A stretch of DNA of 64,000 nucleotides from Mucilaginibacter robiniae (GCF_012849215.1 NZ_CP051682.1:2170001-2234000), one strand, 5' to 3'; positions 9,835 through 18,883 are shown, counted from the stretch's first letter. The notes: generated from the letters alone by a model not told the origin. Program-made: numbers and translations.

Positions 9835-10434
9835 TTAATGAATGACCCTAAAAGTTAAATTAATGCGGAGCTTTGTTACCTTAGCGCTTTTAGGTATTTG
9901 ATGTTCCCAATAGTGCTGGGTTTCACCTTGCATCAGCAAAAAGCTGCCATTAACTAACTCTACAGACCGCTTTACTTCCTTATGCTGATGATGCCTGAAA
10001 TGGAAGTTACGACTGCTACCAAAACTTACGGAAGCAATAACCGGATTGGTGCCTAGCTCTTTTTCATTATCCCGGTGCCAGCCGTTACTATCTTTACCAT
10101 CCCGGTATAAATTCAACAGCACGCTGGTAAAGCTCACCTGTGCTATGGTTTCAATATGGTTTTTAATGGCTAACAAGGTACCCGTCCAGGGTAAAGGGTG
10201 CAACTTTAGTCCGGCGTATTGGTAAGGTTTATCGGCATACCCGTACAATGCCGTTAAACGCGGCTGCATTACCAGCTTGCCAAACATCCGGATAGGTTCT
10301 TGCTTCCAGGCAATTTCCTGTTGCAAGGCTGCTGAATAATAGGCACTCTCCTGCTCAGTAAAAAAACTAGGATAGTAAAAAGCTTCGCCTTGGTAAGGTA
10401 GAAGGTTTAATGGTTGTTCAACATTCGTCAGCAT
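9835..10434 (-). CDS. AlkB-like 2-oxoglutarate/Fe(II)-dependent dioxygenase
   Basis: 199 residues, the usual length for bacterial AlkB-like proteins. The iron ligands are H120 and D122 (WHRDN) plus H178 in the Trp-Glu-His context. R190 and R196 (KLRINLTFR) match the 2-oxoglutarate-binding RxxxxxR signature. The family oxidatively removes alkyl groups from DNA or RNA bases. It follows the esterase gene on the same strand with a 6-base gap, so the two are probably co-transcribed. No adaptive-response regulator is adjacent. Confidence 0.88.
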   Translation of the reverse strand: MLTNVEQPLNLLPYQGEAFYYPSFFTEQESAYYSAALQQEIAWKQEPIRMFGKLVMQPRLTALYGYADKPYQYAGLKLHPLPWTGTLLAIKNHIETIAQVSFTSVLLNLYRDGKDSNGWHRDNEKELGTNPVIASVSFGSSRNFHFRHHQHKEVKRSVELVNGSFLLMQGETQHYWEHQIPKSAKVTKLRINLTFRVIH

Positions 10435-10440
10435 ACAAAA

Positions 10441-11049
10441 TCATTCAATCATTAAACTTTTTAATACCGGCCATACTTTATCGGCAATAATCCGGTAACC
10501 GGCTGCAGATGGATGCATCCGATCGGCCAGGTTCAGGTGTGGCAATCCGGCTACTCCTTCCAAAAAGAATGGAACAAAAGCCATCTGGTTAGCCTCGGCC
10601 ACCTTGCGGAAAATGGCCAGGAACTCAGTTGCCAGAAAACCGCCTAAGTTAAGTGGTAATTCCATACCCATTAGTGCCATGCGTACTTGCGGGTACTTCT
10701 GCTTAACTTTATTTACAATTGCTTGTAAATTTTGCTGGGTAATAGCCGGAGGAATACCGCGTAAAATGTCGTTAATACCCAATTCCAGCACAAAAATATT
10801 GATAGGTTGTAACAATAAACGATCAATACGGTTTAAACCACCCGCTGAGGTATCACCACTAATCCCAGCATTGATGACTTGATAAGGCAACTGGTTCTGA
10901 TTGATTTTTTGTTGTATAAGTGCCGGAAAAGATTCCTGATGCACGTTCTGCAAACCATAACCGGCCGTTAAACTATCGCCTAAGAAAAGCAAATTATTCA
11001 TTCCCATATTAACCTGTTCATGACGGCTAATGTTCATCATGAAAAGCAA
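10441..11049 (-). CDS. SGNH/GDSL esterase, TesA/arylesterase-like
   Basis: 202 residues as the longest frame. The block I motif FLGDSLTAGYG holds the catalytic Ser. GINDILRG is the GxND block, and DRMHPSAAGY carries the catalytic Asp and His. There is no clear signal peptide, but the start is uncertain: three Met codons precede MNNLLFLGDS, and the last (about residue 16-18) leaves the SGNH core right at the N-terminus, which fits the family better. The family hydrolyses acyl or aryl esters and thioesters; the substrate here is unknown. It is upstream of and nearly touching the AlkB-like gene. Confidence 0.85.
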   Translation of the reverse strand: MLFMMNISRHEQVNMGMNNLLFLGDSLTAGYGLQNVHQESFPALIQQKINQNQLPYQVINAGISGDTSAGGLNRIDRLLLQPINIFVLELGINDILRGIPPAITQQNLQAIVNKVKQKYPQVRMALMGMELPLNLGGFLATEFLAIFRKVAEANQMAFVPFFLEGVAGLPHLNLADRMHPSAAGYRIIADKVWPVLKSLMIE

Positions 11050-11253
11050 AATTATATTGTTGAATAATAAACCGTTCTGAAGTTAATGGCAGTACCTGTA
11101 CATGCATTGCATTAACTTCTGGTTTACAGCTTACGTATCCTTTTGTGCACTTCAAAAGTTTAACCAATAGTTATTGCACACACTACAACACACTTTGCTA
11201 CACAAAACTATTTTCACCAAAAACCATCAGCATTTCCATTTTATCTTAATGGC

Positions 11254-11487
11254 ATGAAAACGCATCTGAACACACCGCAAAATCTGCAAAGCGCTTTAGA
11301 CGTATTATTGATTAAATATGATAATGCACCCTTAGGATCAAAGGAAAAGTCGATGTTGCAACAATCAATTTTGCTGCTGAGAGATGCGTTAAATCAGGAT
11401 GATTCCAGAAAATATTTGCCATCTTTGAATAAATATAAAGTAAAAAAGGGCTGGTCGGCATTTTCTTCTTCAAAAACCAGCCATTAA
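11254..11487 (+). CDS. Small hypothetical protein
   Basis: 77 residues, predicted helical and charged (LQSALDVLLIKYDNAPLG). No recognised domain or signal peptide. It is supported by an ATG after a plausible AT-rich promoter region, normal codon use, and a stop before the next AT-rich spacer. Could be a chance ORF, but the amphipathic helical pattern looks coding. Confidence 0.45.
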   Translation: MKTHLNTPQNLQSALDVLLIKYDNAPLGSKEKSMLQQSILLLRDALNQDDSRKYLPSLNKYKVKKGWSAFSSSKTSH

Positions 11488-11808
11488 GCTGTGCAATACA
11501 GCTCACTTTGTTACACATTTATGTAATGCAAGTGTGTAAAAAAAGTAAAGAACGCCACAGTTTGAGGAATATATTCCACCTTCCCCAATTGGGTGTTTTT
11601 TGGCAGCTAAACCTATGCCAGATATATAACCAAAATATTACCTAGATTTTACCTTAACCTTTTGTTAATTTTCCTCTATAAATTTCACATCACACCTTAT
11701 TGTGAACTAATGAATACCATCTTCTTAAAAAAACTGCTTTATAACCTATAGGTAATTAATGTTTTTGGCTAGTTAATTGCAAATTCTTAAAGTAGATACC
11801 CTATTATT
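11488..11808. other. Intergenic stretch, no gene seen
   Basis: AT-rich spacer between two rightward genes, presumably containing the promoter of the HTH gene at 11809. No convincing hairpin or ORF. Confidence 0.4.
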
Positions 11809-12228
11809 ATGAATAAACATCACGGCCAAATTGTAGAATATACTGTACGAAAAGGCGGATACAGTATAAGCGAACTATCTAATGAACTAGGTGTAAACAG
11901 ACGATCATTATATAACTGGTTTAAACAAGCACACTTAAAGAGCAGCATTATTTACCGCATCGGTAATATTATTCATCACGATTTTTCAACAGAGTTCCCG
12001 GAATTATTTTCCAGCACTGAATTTAAAAAAGTTCGTTCAACAGCTTCTGATATGGCGCCTGTTCCGGATAGGTCAAGCTTTGAGGAAAAAGAGGTTTGGA
12101 AAAATAAATACCTAGTGCTTTTGGAACAGTATAATCAGCTCCTGAACAAGCAAATTAAAATTACTACAAATAAGTACCTGGCTAGCTTGGTAGTAGGCGC
12201 CAGTTTACTCCCGCTACTTATGTTTTAA
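11809..12228 (+). CDS. Helix-turn-helix DNA-binding protein with C-terminal hydrophobic tail
   Basis: 139 residues. The N-terminal HTH (about 8-40: YTVRKGGYSISELSNELGV, then RRSLYNWFKQ) resembles Fis/transposase-type helix-turn-helix. The middle is a short acidic linker, and residues 100-125 are likely coiled coil (YLVLLEQYNQLLNKQ). The last 15 residues are hydrophobic (LVVGASLLPLLMF), unusual for a soluble regulator and possibly a membrane tail. Target unknown. Monocistronic. Confidence 0.7.
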   Translation: MNKHHGQIVEYTVRKGGYSISELSNELGVNRRSLYNWFKQAHLKSSIIYRIGNIIHHDFSTEFPELFSSTEFKKVRSTASDMAPVPDRSSFEEKEVWKNKYLVLLEQYNQLLNKQIKITTNKYLASLVVGASLLPLLMF

Positions 12229-12314
12229 TGCCAAGAGCATTACTGAATTTAAGATCAATCAAGAGCAACTGCGCTAACAATCACCTGCATAAAGTATGCT
12301 GATTGATAATCATA

Positions 12315-12364
12315 GTTATTCTTTCTGGTTTCCAGCTGAAATGCCTAAAACCAGAAAGAATAAC
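12315..12364. repeat. 17-bp perfect inverted repeat
   Basis: 12315-12331 and 12348-12364 are exact reverse complements with a 16-base loop. It follows the HTH gene by about 90 bases. There is no long T tract, so it may be a weak terminator, an RNA hairpin or a protein-binding palindrome. Confidence 0.6.
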
Positions 12365-12689
12365 GTATTGTAACTACCAGCTAGTAAATGATCAGTCATA
12401 ACATCAAAAAACATCCGTTTTTGGTTTGTAACAGTTAAGGCCGTTTTATTAGTTGCAATTACATTTATTTACTAAATTTGGCTTGTGTAATAGCAAAACA
12501 ATTGTACTAAGTACATGTTGCTATATTGTATTTTCTGATACTTTTTAAAGTTCCTGATATAAAGAAGAATTTGTATTTAACAGGCATACTATTTTGACAA
12601 TGCTTGCTTCTTCTTTTCTTTGATGCCTTAGCCATATATGCGCCGGTCTTACATACTTGTTTTTATTCGGTAATTTATCTTACAAGGTA

Positions 12690-13145
12690 ATGCTATATTA
12701 TTTAATTTACATCAGTAAAGCCATGCGTTTAATGCAGGAGAATGACTTAAACGACATTTTAAAAGTTTCGTTGGATTGGAATCTCGGGCACGATCTGACT
12801 GGTATGTTATTATATGTTGAGGGTAAGTTTCTTAATCAAACGGCCGGCAGGTTTATACAGGTATTAGAAGGTGATGAGCAGAAAGTAAAATATACTTTTT
12901 CGAAAATCAAGCAAGATTCCAGACACCACAATATAACAATGGTAGATCAAGGCAAAATTCAGGAAAGAAACTTTGCATCCTGGTCGATGGGATTTAAGTC
13001 TTTAAACAAAGAAGACTATAAAGAATTACCTGGCTTTTTTGAACTGGATCATAAGTTTGTATCCACCTCTTCCAAGTCAATTAACGTTCCGTTGAACTTC
13101 TTGAAATCCTTTTACGACATGCACATGCCGGTGCATTCAAATTAA
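12690..13145 (+). CDS. BLUF-domain blue-light photoreceptor
   Basis: 151 residues from the ATG at 12690, which is preceded by AAGG; an upstream in-frame ATG at 12657 would add 11 poorly conserved residues. Against AppA-type BLUF domains all light-sensing residues are present: Y7 (LIYIS), N31 (WNLGHDLTG), Q57 (FIQVLEG), W98 and M100 (WSMGF). BLUF domains bind FAD noncovalently and change hydrogen bonding in blue light. Residues 48-54 are a small insertion before the FIQ strand, seen in Bacteroidota members. There is no output domain beyond a short C-terminal tail, so it must signal through a partner protein not evident nearby. Confidence 0.93.
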   Translation: MLYYLIYISKAMRLMQENDLNDILKVSLDWNLGHDLTGMLLYVEGKFLNQTAGRFIQVLEGDEQKVKYTFSKIKQDSRHHNITMVDQGKIQERNFASWSMGFKSLNKEDYKELPGFFELDHKFVSTSSKSINVPLNFLKSFYDMHMPVHSN

Positions 13146-13208
13146 AATGCATTTAAAGAATGATATAGCTAAACTTTCTGCTGATTAAAGCAGCATTAAA
13201 ATAAAAAG

Positions 13209-13245
13209 AACAGGCTTTATGTTTACTACATAAAGCCTGTTTTTT
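13209..13245. terminator. Hairpin terminator (BLUF gene; originally also tRNA-Pro)
   Basis: Stem 13209-13221 with 13229-13241 (13 bp), 7-base loop, T run on the right and T-rich tract on the opposite strand. It lies directly against the left copy of the tRNA 3' end. Before the island inserted, this hairpin would have followed tRNA-Pro on the minus strand immediately, so it is probably the tRNA's original terminator. Confidence 0.85.
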
Positions 13246-13260
13246 GTCGGGATGGCAGGA
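13244..13260. repeat. Island attachment site, left copy (tRNA-Pro 3' end duplicate)
   Basis: Seventeen bases identical to 31992-32008, which form the 3' end of the tRNA-Pro gene and the bases just past it. Sequence similarity stops abruptly on both sides. This is the expected scar of tyrosine-recombinase integration into a tRNA 3' end. Confidence 0.88.
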
Positions 13261-13321
13261 CGATTATCCTACTCCTTAATGCGTTGATTATGATATAGTT
13301 ATCAAGTAATCTTTTGTTAAC

Positions 13322-13344
13322 GGTAACCAAATGGGTCTCATTTT
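13322..13344 (+). repeat. Subterminal direct repeat, left copy
   Basis: Twenty-three bases matching 31875-31897 with two differences (core GGTAACC...GGTCTCATTTT). A TTGAAT follows 13 bases later in both copies. Its place just inside the attachment site and its same orientation at both ends suggest integrase arm-type or accessory-factor binding sites. Confidence 0.75.
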
Positions 13345-13539
13345 ATTGAACATCATTTGAATGCATTTGCGTTACAAAAGGCCTTATAACGATTAGTCAA
13401 TGAACTTGTTATACAAATATAGGAAATGTTTTTGGCTTAAAAAAACTGCGATGTTATCGTCTTAAAACTCCTCATCCATTTTAATGGCAGGATAAAGATT
13501 TACCTATCAAAGCTAATAATCAAAAACTAAATTTGCCTA

Positions 13540-14850
13540 ATGACCACGCAAGAACTTGAACAACTTATTGAGGTACAAACTGAAACCCAAAATCTGGATT
13601 TTAAAGCGGATATGCCTTGGAATCCACAGGACATGGCTAAAGATTTTATTGCAATGGCAAACGTTCGCGATGGCGGTACGATTGTCATTGGAGTTAACGA
13701 GGTGGGCGATTCCTTTATAGGGACAGGAGTTAGCGCGGCTAACATCAAGACTTACAGTACAGATATTATGCGGGATAAATTGGCGAGATATATGGACCCG
13801 CTACCGGATTTCAGAGTTTTCACACCGCTTGATTTACGAGACCGCAAATATGTTGTTATTAAAATATCTCCATTCAAGGATGTACCGGTAATCAGTAGAA
13901 CGGATATTCAAGGTAAACTAAAAGGACAAACAATCTATTACCGTAACACTAACAAACGGGTGGAAAGCGCACCAGTAGCTAATTCCAATGATCTACGGGA
14001 TATCATTGAGGCTGCTGCCGTCAAAATGATGCAGATACGGCGGTCAGCAGGGTTCATTTTAGCTGAATTCGAGCCGGTAAAAACTGAGAAAACAGAACAT
14101 ACGAGGACAAAGGATCGATCAGAATCAATCACTGTCCCGGATGACGGCATTTTAGCTATAATTAAACAAAGGGGATATTGGGAAATCAACTTAACACCGC
14201 TTGTACTTCCACCCCCCCGCCCGCTAAAACAAGGACTTGGAATTGTTGAACGTTCACGCACCCGCCTAAACTGGGACTTTCCGCATGTGCCACACAATAA
14301 TAACGATCAGGAATGGCTCCGACCGGGGAGCAATTATTACCAGGCAGAATCTAACCTTGGCGCGAGAAAAGAAGTTTGGCAAATTTACCAATCGGAACGG
14401 TTTATCATGTACCGCAGCCTGGTCGAGGATTGGTATGCAGACGATTCATTCCTATCTTCCATCGCCCTGGAATACCCGGTAGGAAAATTCTTAACTCTTT
14501 ACACTTCGTTAACGTTGTTAATTACAGAGGTGATTGAATTTATTTCCCGCTTAGGCCAAAACGGATTTTATGAACACGGCGTTAAGATCGAACTGACATT
14601 AAACCGCATGAAGAACAGGCAACTTAAACTCGATGCCACCGGCAGAACGCCTTTCATGTATGATCGCGTCACACTGGCGGATACCATTGCTGTGGGAGGA
14701 GAATATACTGTAGATGATCTAATCGGCGACGGTATCAATATCGGCAATCGGTTTATATTGGAAATATTATCAAGGTTTGACTATCATCCGTCTCCTGACA
14801 CTATAAAATCCGTGCAGCAAGATTGGCTAAGGGGAATTTTCCAGCGTTAA
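13540..14850 (+). CDS. AlbA_2 (Schlafen-like) domain protein
   Basis: 436 residues. The N-terminal 130 residues match the AlbA_2 / Schlafen-type putative nucleic-acid-binding domain: an E-x-x-NLDFK start, then the strand-turn AMANVRDGGTIVIGV, then YYRN near residue 130. The remaining 300 residues have no domain I recognise; they include a Pro-rich stretch (PLVLPPPRPL) and long helices. No signal peptide or membrane segment. AlbA_2 proteins occur often in bacterial conflict systems. A TAAATTTG (a Bacteroidota -7-like element) ends 4 bases before the ATG, hinting at a very short or absent leader. It is first of three same-strand genes with the GIY-YIG and CHAT genes. Confidence 0.8.
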   Translation: MTTQELEQLIEVQTETQNLDFKADMPWNPQDMAKDFIAMANVRDGGTIVIGVNEVGDSFIGTGVSAANIKTYSTDIMRDKLARYMDPLPDFRVFTPLDLRDRKYVVIKISPFKDVPVISRTDIQGKLKGQTIYYRNTNKRVESAPVANSNDLRDIIEAAAVKMMQIRRSAGFILAEFEPVKTEKTEHTRTKDRSESITVPDDGILAIIKQRGYWEINLTPLVLPPPRPLKQGLGIVERSRTRLNWDFPHVPHNNNDQEWLRPGSNYYQAESNLGARKEVWQIYQSERFIMYRSLVEDWYADDSFLSSIALEYPVGKFLTLYTSLTLLITEVIEFISRLGQNGFYEHGVKIELTLNRMKNRQLKLDATGRTPFMYDRVTLADTIAVGGEYTVDDLIGDGINIGNRFILEILSRFDYHPSPDTIKSVQQDWLRGIFQR

Positions 14851-14956
14851 ATCTGCAACAGCCGGTACTAGCCCATTGAATTAGCTGCTATCTTTGAAAG
14901 TACATATTATCAAACAAGGCAGAATATGCACTGCCGTTATAAAAACCTAAATTACT

Positions 14957-16120
14957 TTGACAACCCAGCCTTCAGATTTCTTTTATTATTTCAGCAAAAG
15001 CCATTTCGACATACCTTCAAGTTATGCGCATCACCAGCTGAAAGTTTTGGAATGGAAAAAAGCGGAAAGTGAGTATGTAATAAAAGGAGAACCGCTGATC
15101 ATTTTTGGTTATCAAACCTCCTACGGAAACAAAGAGACGTTGACCCATTTTGCCGGAGCGTCCGGCTATCTCAACAAAATGGCTGACGCCTTTCTGTATA
15201 ATGACATGTCCGAGCAAAAACTCTTATACGTTTTGCACCAAAGGGATGAAAGCCGAATCGCATTGAAATATGTCAATGTACCCGAAGTGGTGCTTGATGA
15301 GTCGAAAGGAGAAAAAATAATCAGGTGGGTTCGTGTGGGAGCCCTTGACGGGCATCAGCAAGGGATTGTTTCGATTTCAAACGATAAGCAAAGCTCACTT
15401 ATCATGTCATTCAATTATTTAAATAAGCAGGACTTCATAACTTTCGATTACCTCCCCAAGGAAATCAAATTTTCGGTGGGCGATGACATCGCCTTGTTAC
15501 TCGAAAACAACATAGTGCTAAACTATAGTGTGCGGGAAAAGCCCTATAAAGCGTCACATCCTTTTATCAAAGGACTATACCAGGTTAAGATTCCCCTAAT
15601 TGATTTGGAGCTGGATCAACTTTCAAATTTTAGACTGCTGAAATGGAAATTAACGCTAAAGCAGGAAAACCGGGAGGTTGTCGGTGGCGAAAGCGGTGGG
15701 TACGGGTCGTACACACCTCACAAAAACCTGATGGAGGTCATACAAAAATTGGCCAAGGAATACAGAGAGGTTGTGCGTGCAGAAATACCCGACTACACGC
15801 CATTAACCTTCAGGGGGGATTTAACGCCGACAGGTAAGAATACACTATCGGAAAATTGTTATGTGTATTTGATGCACGACACGATTAATTGCTTTCATAA
15901 AATAGGTATATCCAATCAGCCTGAATGGCGCGAGAAAACATTGCAAAGTGAAAAACCCACCATCAAGCTTTTAGCGGCAAAAAAATTCATCAGACGAAAG
16001 ATAGCAGCCGCGTTTGAGAAGGCCTTACACGATGTTTATGCTCAACAGCGTATCAGGGGCGAATGGTTCCAGCTCTCGCCAGATGATGTCTCGGACATTA
16101 TCACGACGCTACTGTCCTGA
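14957..16120 (+). CDS. GIY-YIG nuclease-domain protein (MUG113/T5orf172-like C-terminus)
   Basis: 387 residues. The frame has no ATG near its beginning; the best start is TTG at 14957, since TAA lies three codons upstream and the next Met is far inside. The N-terminal 290 residues are unrecognised and beta-rich. The C-terminal 90 residues form a GIY-YIG-like nuclease fold: VYLM (303-306) and KIGIS (315-319) stand for the two signature strands. R325 (REKTLQ) and E354 (FEKALH) are the likely catalytic Arg and metal-binding Glu, ending GEWFQL. It would cut nucleic acid. It lies 106 bases after the AlbA_2 gene and 53 before the CHAT gene. Confidence 0.78.
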   Translation: MTTQPSDFFYYFSKSHFDIPSSYAHHQLKVLEWKKAESEYVIKGEPLIIFGYQTSYGNKETLTHFAGASGYLNKMADAFLYNDMSEQKLLYVLHQRDESRIALKYVNVPEVVLDESKGEKIIRWVRVGALDGHQQGIVSISNDKQSSLIMSFNYLNKQDFITFDYLPKEIKFSVGDDIALLLENNIVLNYSVREKPYKASHPFIKGLYQVKIPLIDLELDQLSNFRLLKWKLTLKQENREVVGGESGGYGSYTPHKNLMEVIQKLAKEYREVVRAEIPDYTPLTFRGDLTPTGKNTLSENCYVYLMHDTINCFHKIGISNQPEWREKTLQSEKPTIKLLAAKKFIRRKIAAAFEKALHDVYAQQRIRGEWFQLSPDDVSDIITTLLS

Positions 16121-16173
16121 CACATACTCACAACTATTAAAGCCTTTTCCTAACCAACACAACCGAGACCCAT

Positions 16174-18333
16174 ATGGATATTAAAACCCTATTTCCACTA
16201 TTTCATCAGATCGCTGAAAGTCTTGACGACGCCCACTGGTCGGAAGATTTTGATTTCTCAGAAACTGCCTGTGAAAACATAACCGACTTATGGATATTGA
16301 GCGCAAAGCAAGCCAACCACCAGTATGAAATACAGATCAGGCAGACGACAGCATTATGCCAGGATTTACTCAACCTGCACACCAGCTACCCGGAACACGA
16401 AGTGTTGTTAAATTTTTTACAATTCCAGATCGCAAGCAAACAGGCACAATCGGTAGGCGGCAAGAAATTATTTCCTCACTTATTCCAATGGGTGACCAAT
16501 GCTTTGGGTGATGATCTGTCGTTCGGCGTAGCTAAAGAGGTTAAAACAGGACGGATCGCAGATTTTATGGAGGCTGCCCATCCGTATATCAAAGCTTATT
16601 CCTATAGCGCTTTTGTCGAATGGACGGGTATGCTATTTTACCAGCAACGGGTAAAAGGGGGACTAAAGGATGTCGTGTCAAATTATATCGATGTGTTTTT
16701 TCCGTACTTGAAAACACTACCCGGAATCCTGCATTACGACGATCAACTTATTTCAGCATTTTGCAATATACAGACCTGGGCAAGCAACAATAATTTTCCG
16801 GACGTTAAAGACGCTTGCTCACACGCCCTCTTTTACTTTTATTTAAAAGAATGGGTACCTATGTCGGGCGTAAAAATGGCAGCCATGCAGTTCTGTTTCT
16901 GCGGCTGGGAATATACCCACCTCGATCAGCAAGGTTGGTGCGATCTGGTTTTAACGAAAATCGGCCTGTCCAAATACGAGCTATTGCAAATACTATCTGT
17001 TAAGCTCAAGGAAAACAGCGAGGCCATCAAAGAGAATTTAGAATTGCTGATGCAAGCCTTAGCCGCCTATCATGATGCCATCGATGAGGCGATTTCAGAC
17101 CAAAAGCAGCGTGATTTTGAAGTAAGTCGAATATTCTCTCTAATTCATCCTTTAATCGAAACTTTGTTGAAAAGCGGGGATGTTGAGATAGTGATTCTGA
17201 TCATCGGCAACTTCTTTAAGATAGCTGAATCCGAATTGTATGTTGGCGAACCATTGGTCATTGAGCATAATACGATAGATGGTGTACGATATAGCCGGGA
17301 GCATAAGGTCCTGGTGTCCGGTACCAATCCGCTCCACTATGGCCCTTTACTCATCACCAAACTGAACGAGTTCTTAAGCCAGACAATCACGGTTACTGAT
17401 GATTTTGAATATAGCCAGTCAGCCCCTTCAGCTAAAGAGATAGGCACACCGGACCCTAAACATGGAAAAGAGCTGGAAGAAATCTTGGTTGCGCATTTGT
17501 GCTTGCAGCGCGAGGATATTCAGGAACTAATCAAATCCTCACCAGCATATTATTTGCTCGCTGAGTTCCAGTTACCCTTGCAAGCATTATTTTTAAAATA
17601 TACTGGCGTAACGGTTCCTTTGATCCAAACTTTCCGCATTCCGCATCCGATCCGGACTATAAAAAAAGTGCTAGTCTGGCAAGGCGACCTGCCTATGTCC
17701 CAATATGAATGTGATGGCCTGCAGCAGATTTTTAAGCAACACGGAATTGAAGTATGTCGCTATAACTGGTATGAACATACTGCAACCGATTTCGCGGTAG
17801 CATATCAAAACGATTCTTTTGATCTGATTTGGATGTCCTGTCATGGGCAATTCGATCATTTTAAACCGCACGATTCTTACCTCGTTTTAAACCGGGATGC
17901 TGGTGAGATATCCGACCAGACACTTGCCCTCAAGGACCTTGTTTATGAGCGGCCCCAATCGACGGGGAGAAGGTTGTTAGCCCTCAATGCCTGTGATGGT
18001 GCGACCACCACGCTATTAAATTCCCCCGGGTCTGTAGGTTTCGGTGCCGCATTAGCGTCACCCGCACAATCGCTGTTAAGCCATCAGTGGCCGATCGACG
18101 ACTATGCTGGGCTTATTACAGGCTTGTTGCTGGGAATATCCTTGGCCGATAAAAATCCATATTTGATATCGTACCAAAACGCGCTGTCCATATTTTTACA
18201 AGGACAAGAAGCGGTTGTTGAGGAATTGAAGAAACACCTTGATGATAGTGAACTGTTTGATCGAATCGCTTATTCTGCCAAAGTAGATTACGACAATTTA
18301 TATTATTATGGTTCCCTAACTTACATGGAATAG
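16174..18333 (+). CDS. CHAT-domain (caspase-like) cysteine protease
   Basis: 719 residues. The first roughly 480 residues are mostly helical and match no domain I know. The C-terminal 210 residues are a CHAT domain: strand KKVLVWQGDLP, then SCHGQFD with catalytic H557, then LALNACDGA with catalytic C607, then a helix after PAQSLLSHQWPIDD typical of the family. CHAT proteases are caspase relatives used as effectors in several bacterial immune systems, usually activated by a sensor. The helical N-terminus may be the activation region. Last gene of the AlbA_2/GIY-YIG/CHAT set. No transmembrane segment. Confidence 0.85.
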   Translation: MDIKTLFPLFHQIAESLDDAHWSEDFDFSETACENITDLWILSAKQANHQYEIQIRQTTALCQDLLNLHTSYPEHEVLLNFLQFQIASKQAQSVGGKKLFPHLFQWVTNALGDDLSFGVAKEVKTGRIADFMEAAHPYIKAYSYSAFVEWTGMLFYQQRVKGGLKDVVSNYIDVFFPYLKTLPGILHYDDQLISAFCNIQTWASNNNFPDVKDACSHALFYFYLKEWVPMSGVKMAAMQFCFCGWEYTHLDQQGWCDLVLTKIGLSKYELLQILSVKLKENSEAIKENLELLMQALAAYHDAIDEAISDQKQRDFEVSRIFSLIHPLIETLLKSGDVEIVILIIGNFFKIAESELYVGEPLVIEHNTIDGVRYSREHKVLVSGTNPLHYGPLLITKLNEFLSQTITVTDDFEYSQSAPSAKEIGTPDPKHGKELEEILVAHLCLQREDIQELIKSSPAYYLLAEFQLPLQALFLKYTGVTVPLIQTFRIPHPIRTIKKVLVWQGDLPMSQYECDGLQQIFKQHGIEVCRYNWYEHTATDFAVAYQNDSFDLIWMSCHGQFDHFKPHDSYLVLNRDAGEISDQTLALKDLVYERPQSTGRRLLALNACDGATTTLLNSPGSVGFGAALASPAQSLLSHQWPIDDYAGLITGLLLGISLADKNPYLISYQNALSIFLQGQEAVVEELKKHLDDSELFDRIAYSAKVDYDNLYYYGSLTYME

Positions 18334-18485
18334 CAAGTACAAGGTTACTATAAAGGAACGTTTTCGGAATGGTGAGAAATGGAATTAGGGATGCTTCAGT
18401 TTTTACTACCGATGGCTGTGCTGTAACATCATGGGAATTCGCACACCGCCCCTTAACCACCATGTAAGCAACTTAAAGCGTTTAG

Positions 18486-18568
18486 CCGGATAAAGTGTCA
18501 AGGCCGGGCCAGCCGCTGAAAAGTGGACACTTCGGCCCGCTTTGTATAGCCTTGACGCTTTATTCCGG
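18486..18568. repeat. Large GC-rich imperfect inverted repeat
   Basis: Outer arms 18486-18504 and 18549-18568 pair over 19 positions with one bulge and one mismatch. Inner arms CGGGCC (18505-18510) and GGCCCG (18534-18539) pair again. It is clearly more GC-rich than the flanking cargo genes and lies next to a decayed ORF tail. It could be an oriT-like element or a terminator left over from a mobilisation module; inference only. Confidence 0.5.
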
Positions 18569-18679
18569 CGGGGGCTACCTTCACGTTTTTGATGAGCTTA
18601 TTACCATAAGTCGCATAATCAAACAGCAAAGCGGAGCGGCGTGAGAACTTGAGCCGCCCGCCCGCTGCTTAAGGTGCCT

Positions 18680-18763
18680 TTATACTGTTTCCTGCTTGCT
18701 GCTGATAAACTGCTGGTACACCTGTTCGATAGTCGCCAACAGTAAGGCAACCCAGCCGCTTAA
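18680..18763 (-). pseudogene. C-terminal remnant of an unidentified gene, cut by the IS
   Basis: Twenty-seven sense codons followed by TAA, read on the minus strand (IEQVYQQFISSKQE near the end). The frame closes upstream just before the IS edge at 18770. It looks like the preserved tail of a larger protein, perhaps a mobilisation gene given the GC-rich surroundings, but I cannot identify it. Confidence 0.4.
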
Positions 18764-18769
18764 CTAGGT

Positions 18770-18812
18770 ATTCCGGGGATGTTGACCAGGCTATTCCGTG
18801 GCAAACTGACCA
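18770..18812. repeat. IS21 left end (two terminal repeats)
   Basis: Two copies of the element's terminal repeat, 18770-18788 and 18793-18812, inverted relative to those at the right end. They are the transposase-binding sites. Confidence 0.8.
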
Positions 18813-18883
18813 GTCTGAGAACTGGCGGAATGATGCAGCCAATGCTGTAGAAGCATTATTACAAAGTTAGCTATCTCAAGTTA

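Noticed and set aside
12657..12689. Upstream ATG of the BLUF gene as the true start
   Set aside because: The BLUF domain begins at the inner ATG (12690), which has a better-placed AAGG; the extra 11 residues fall outside the domain.
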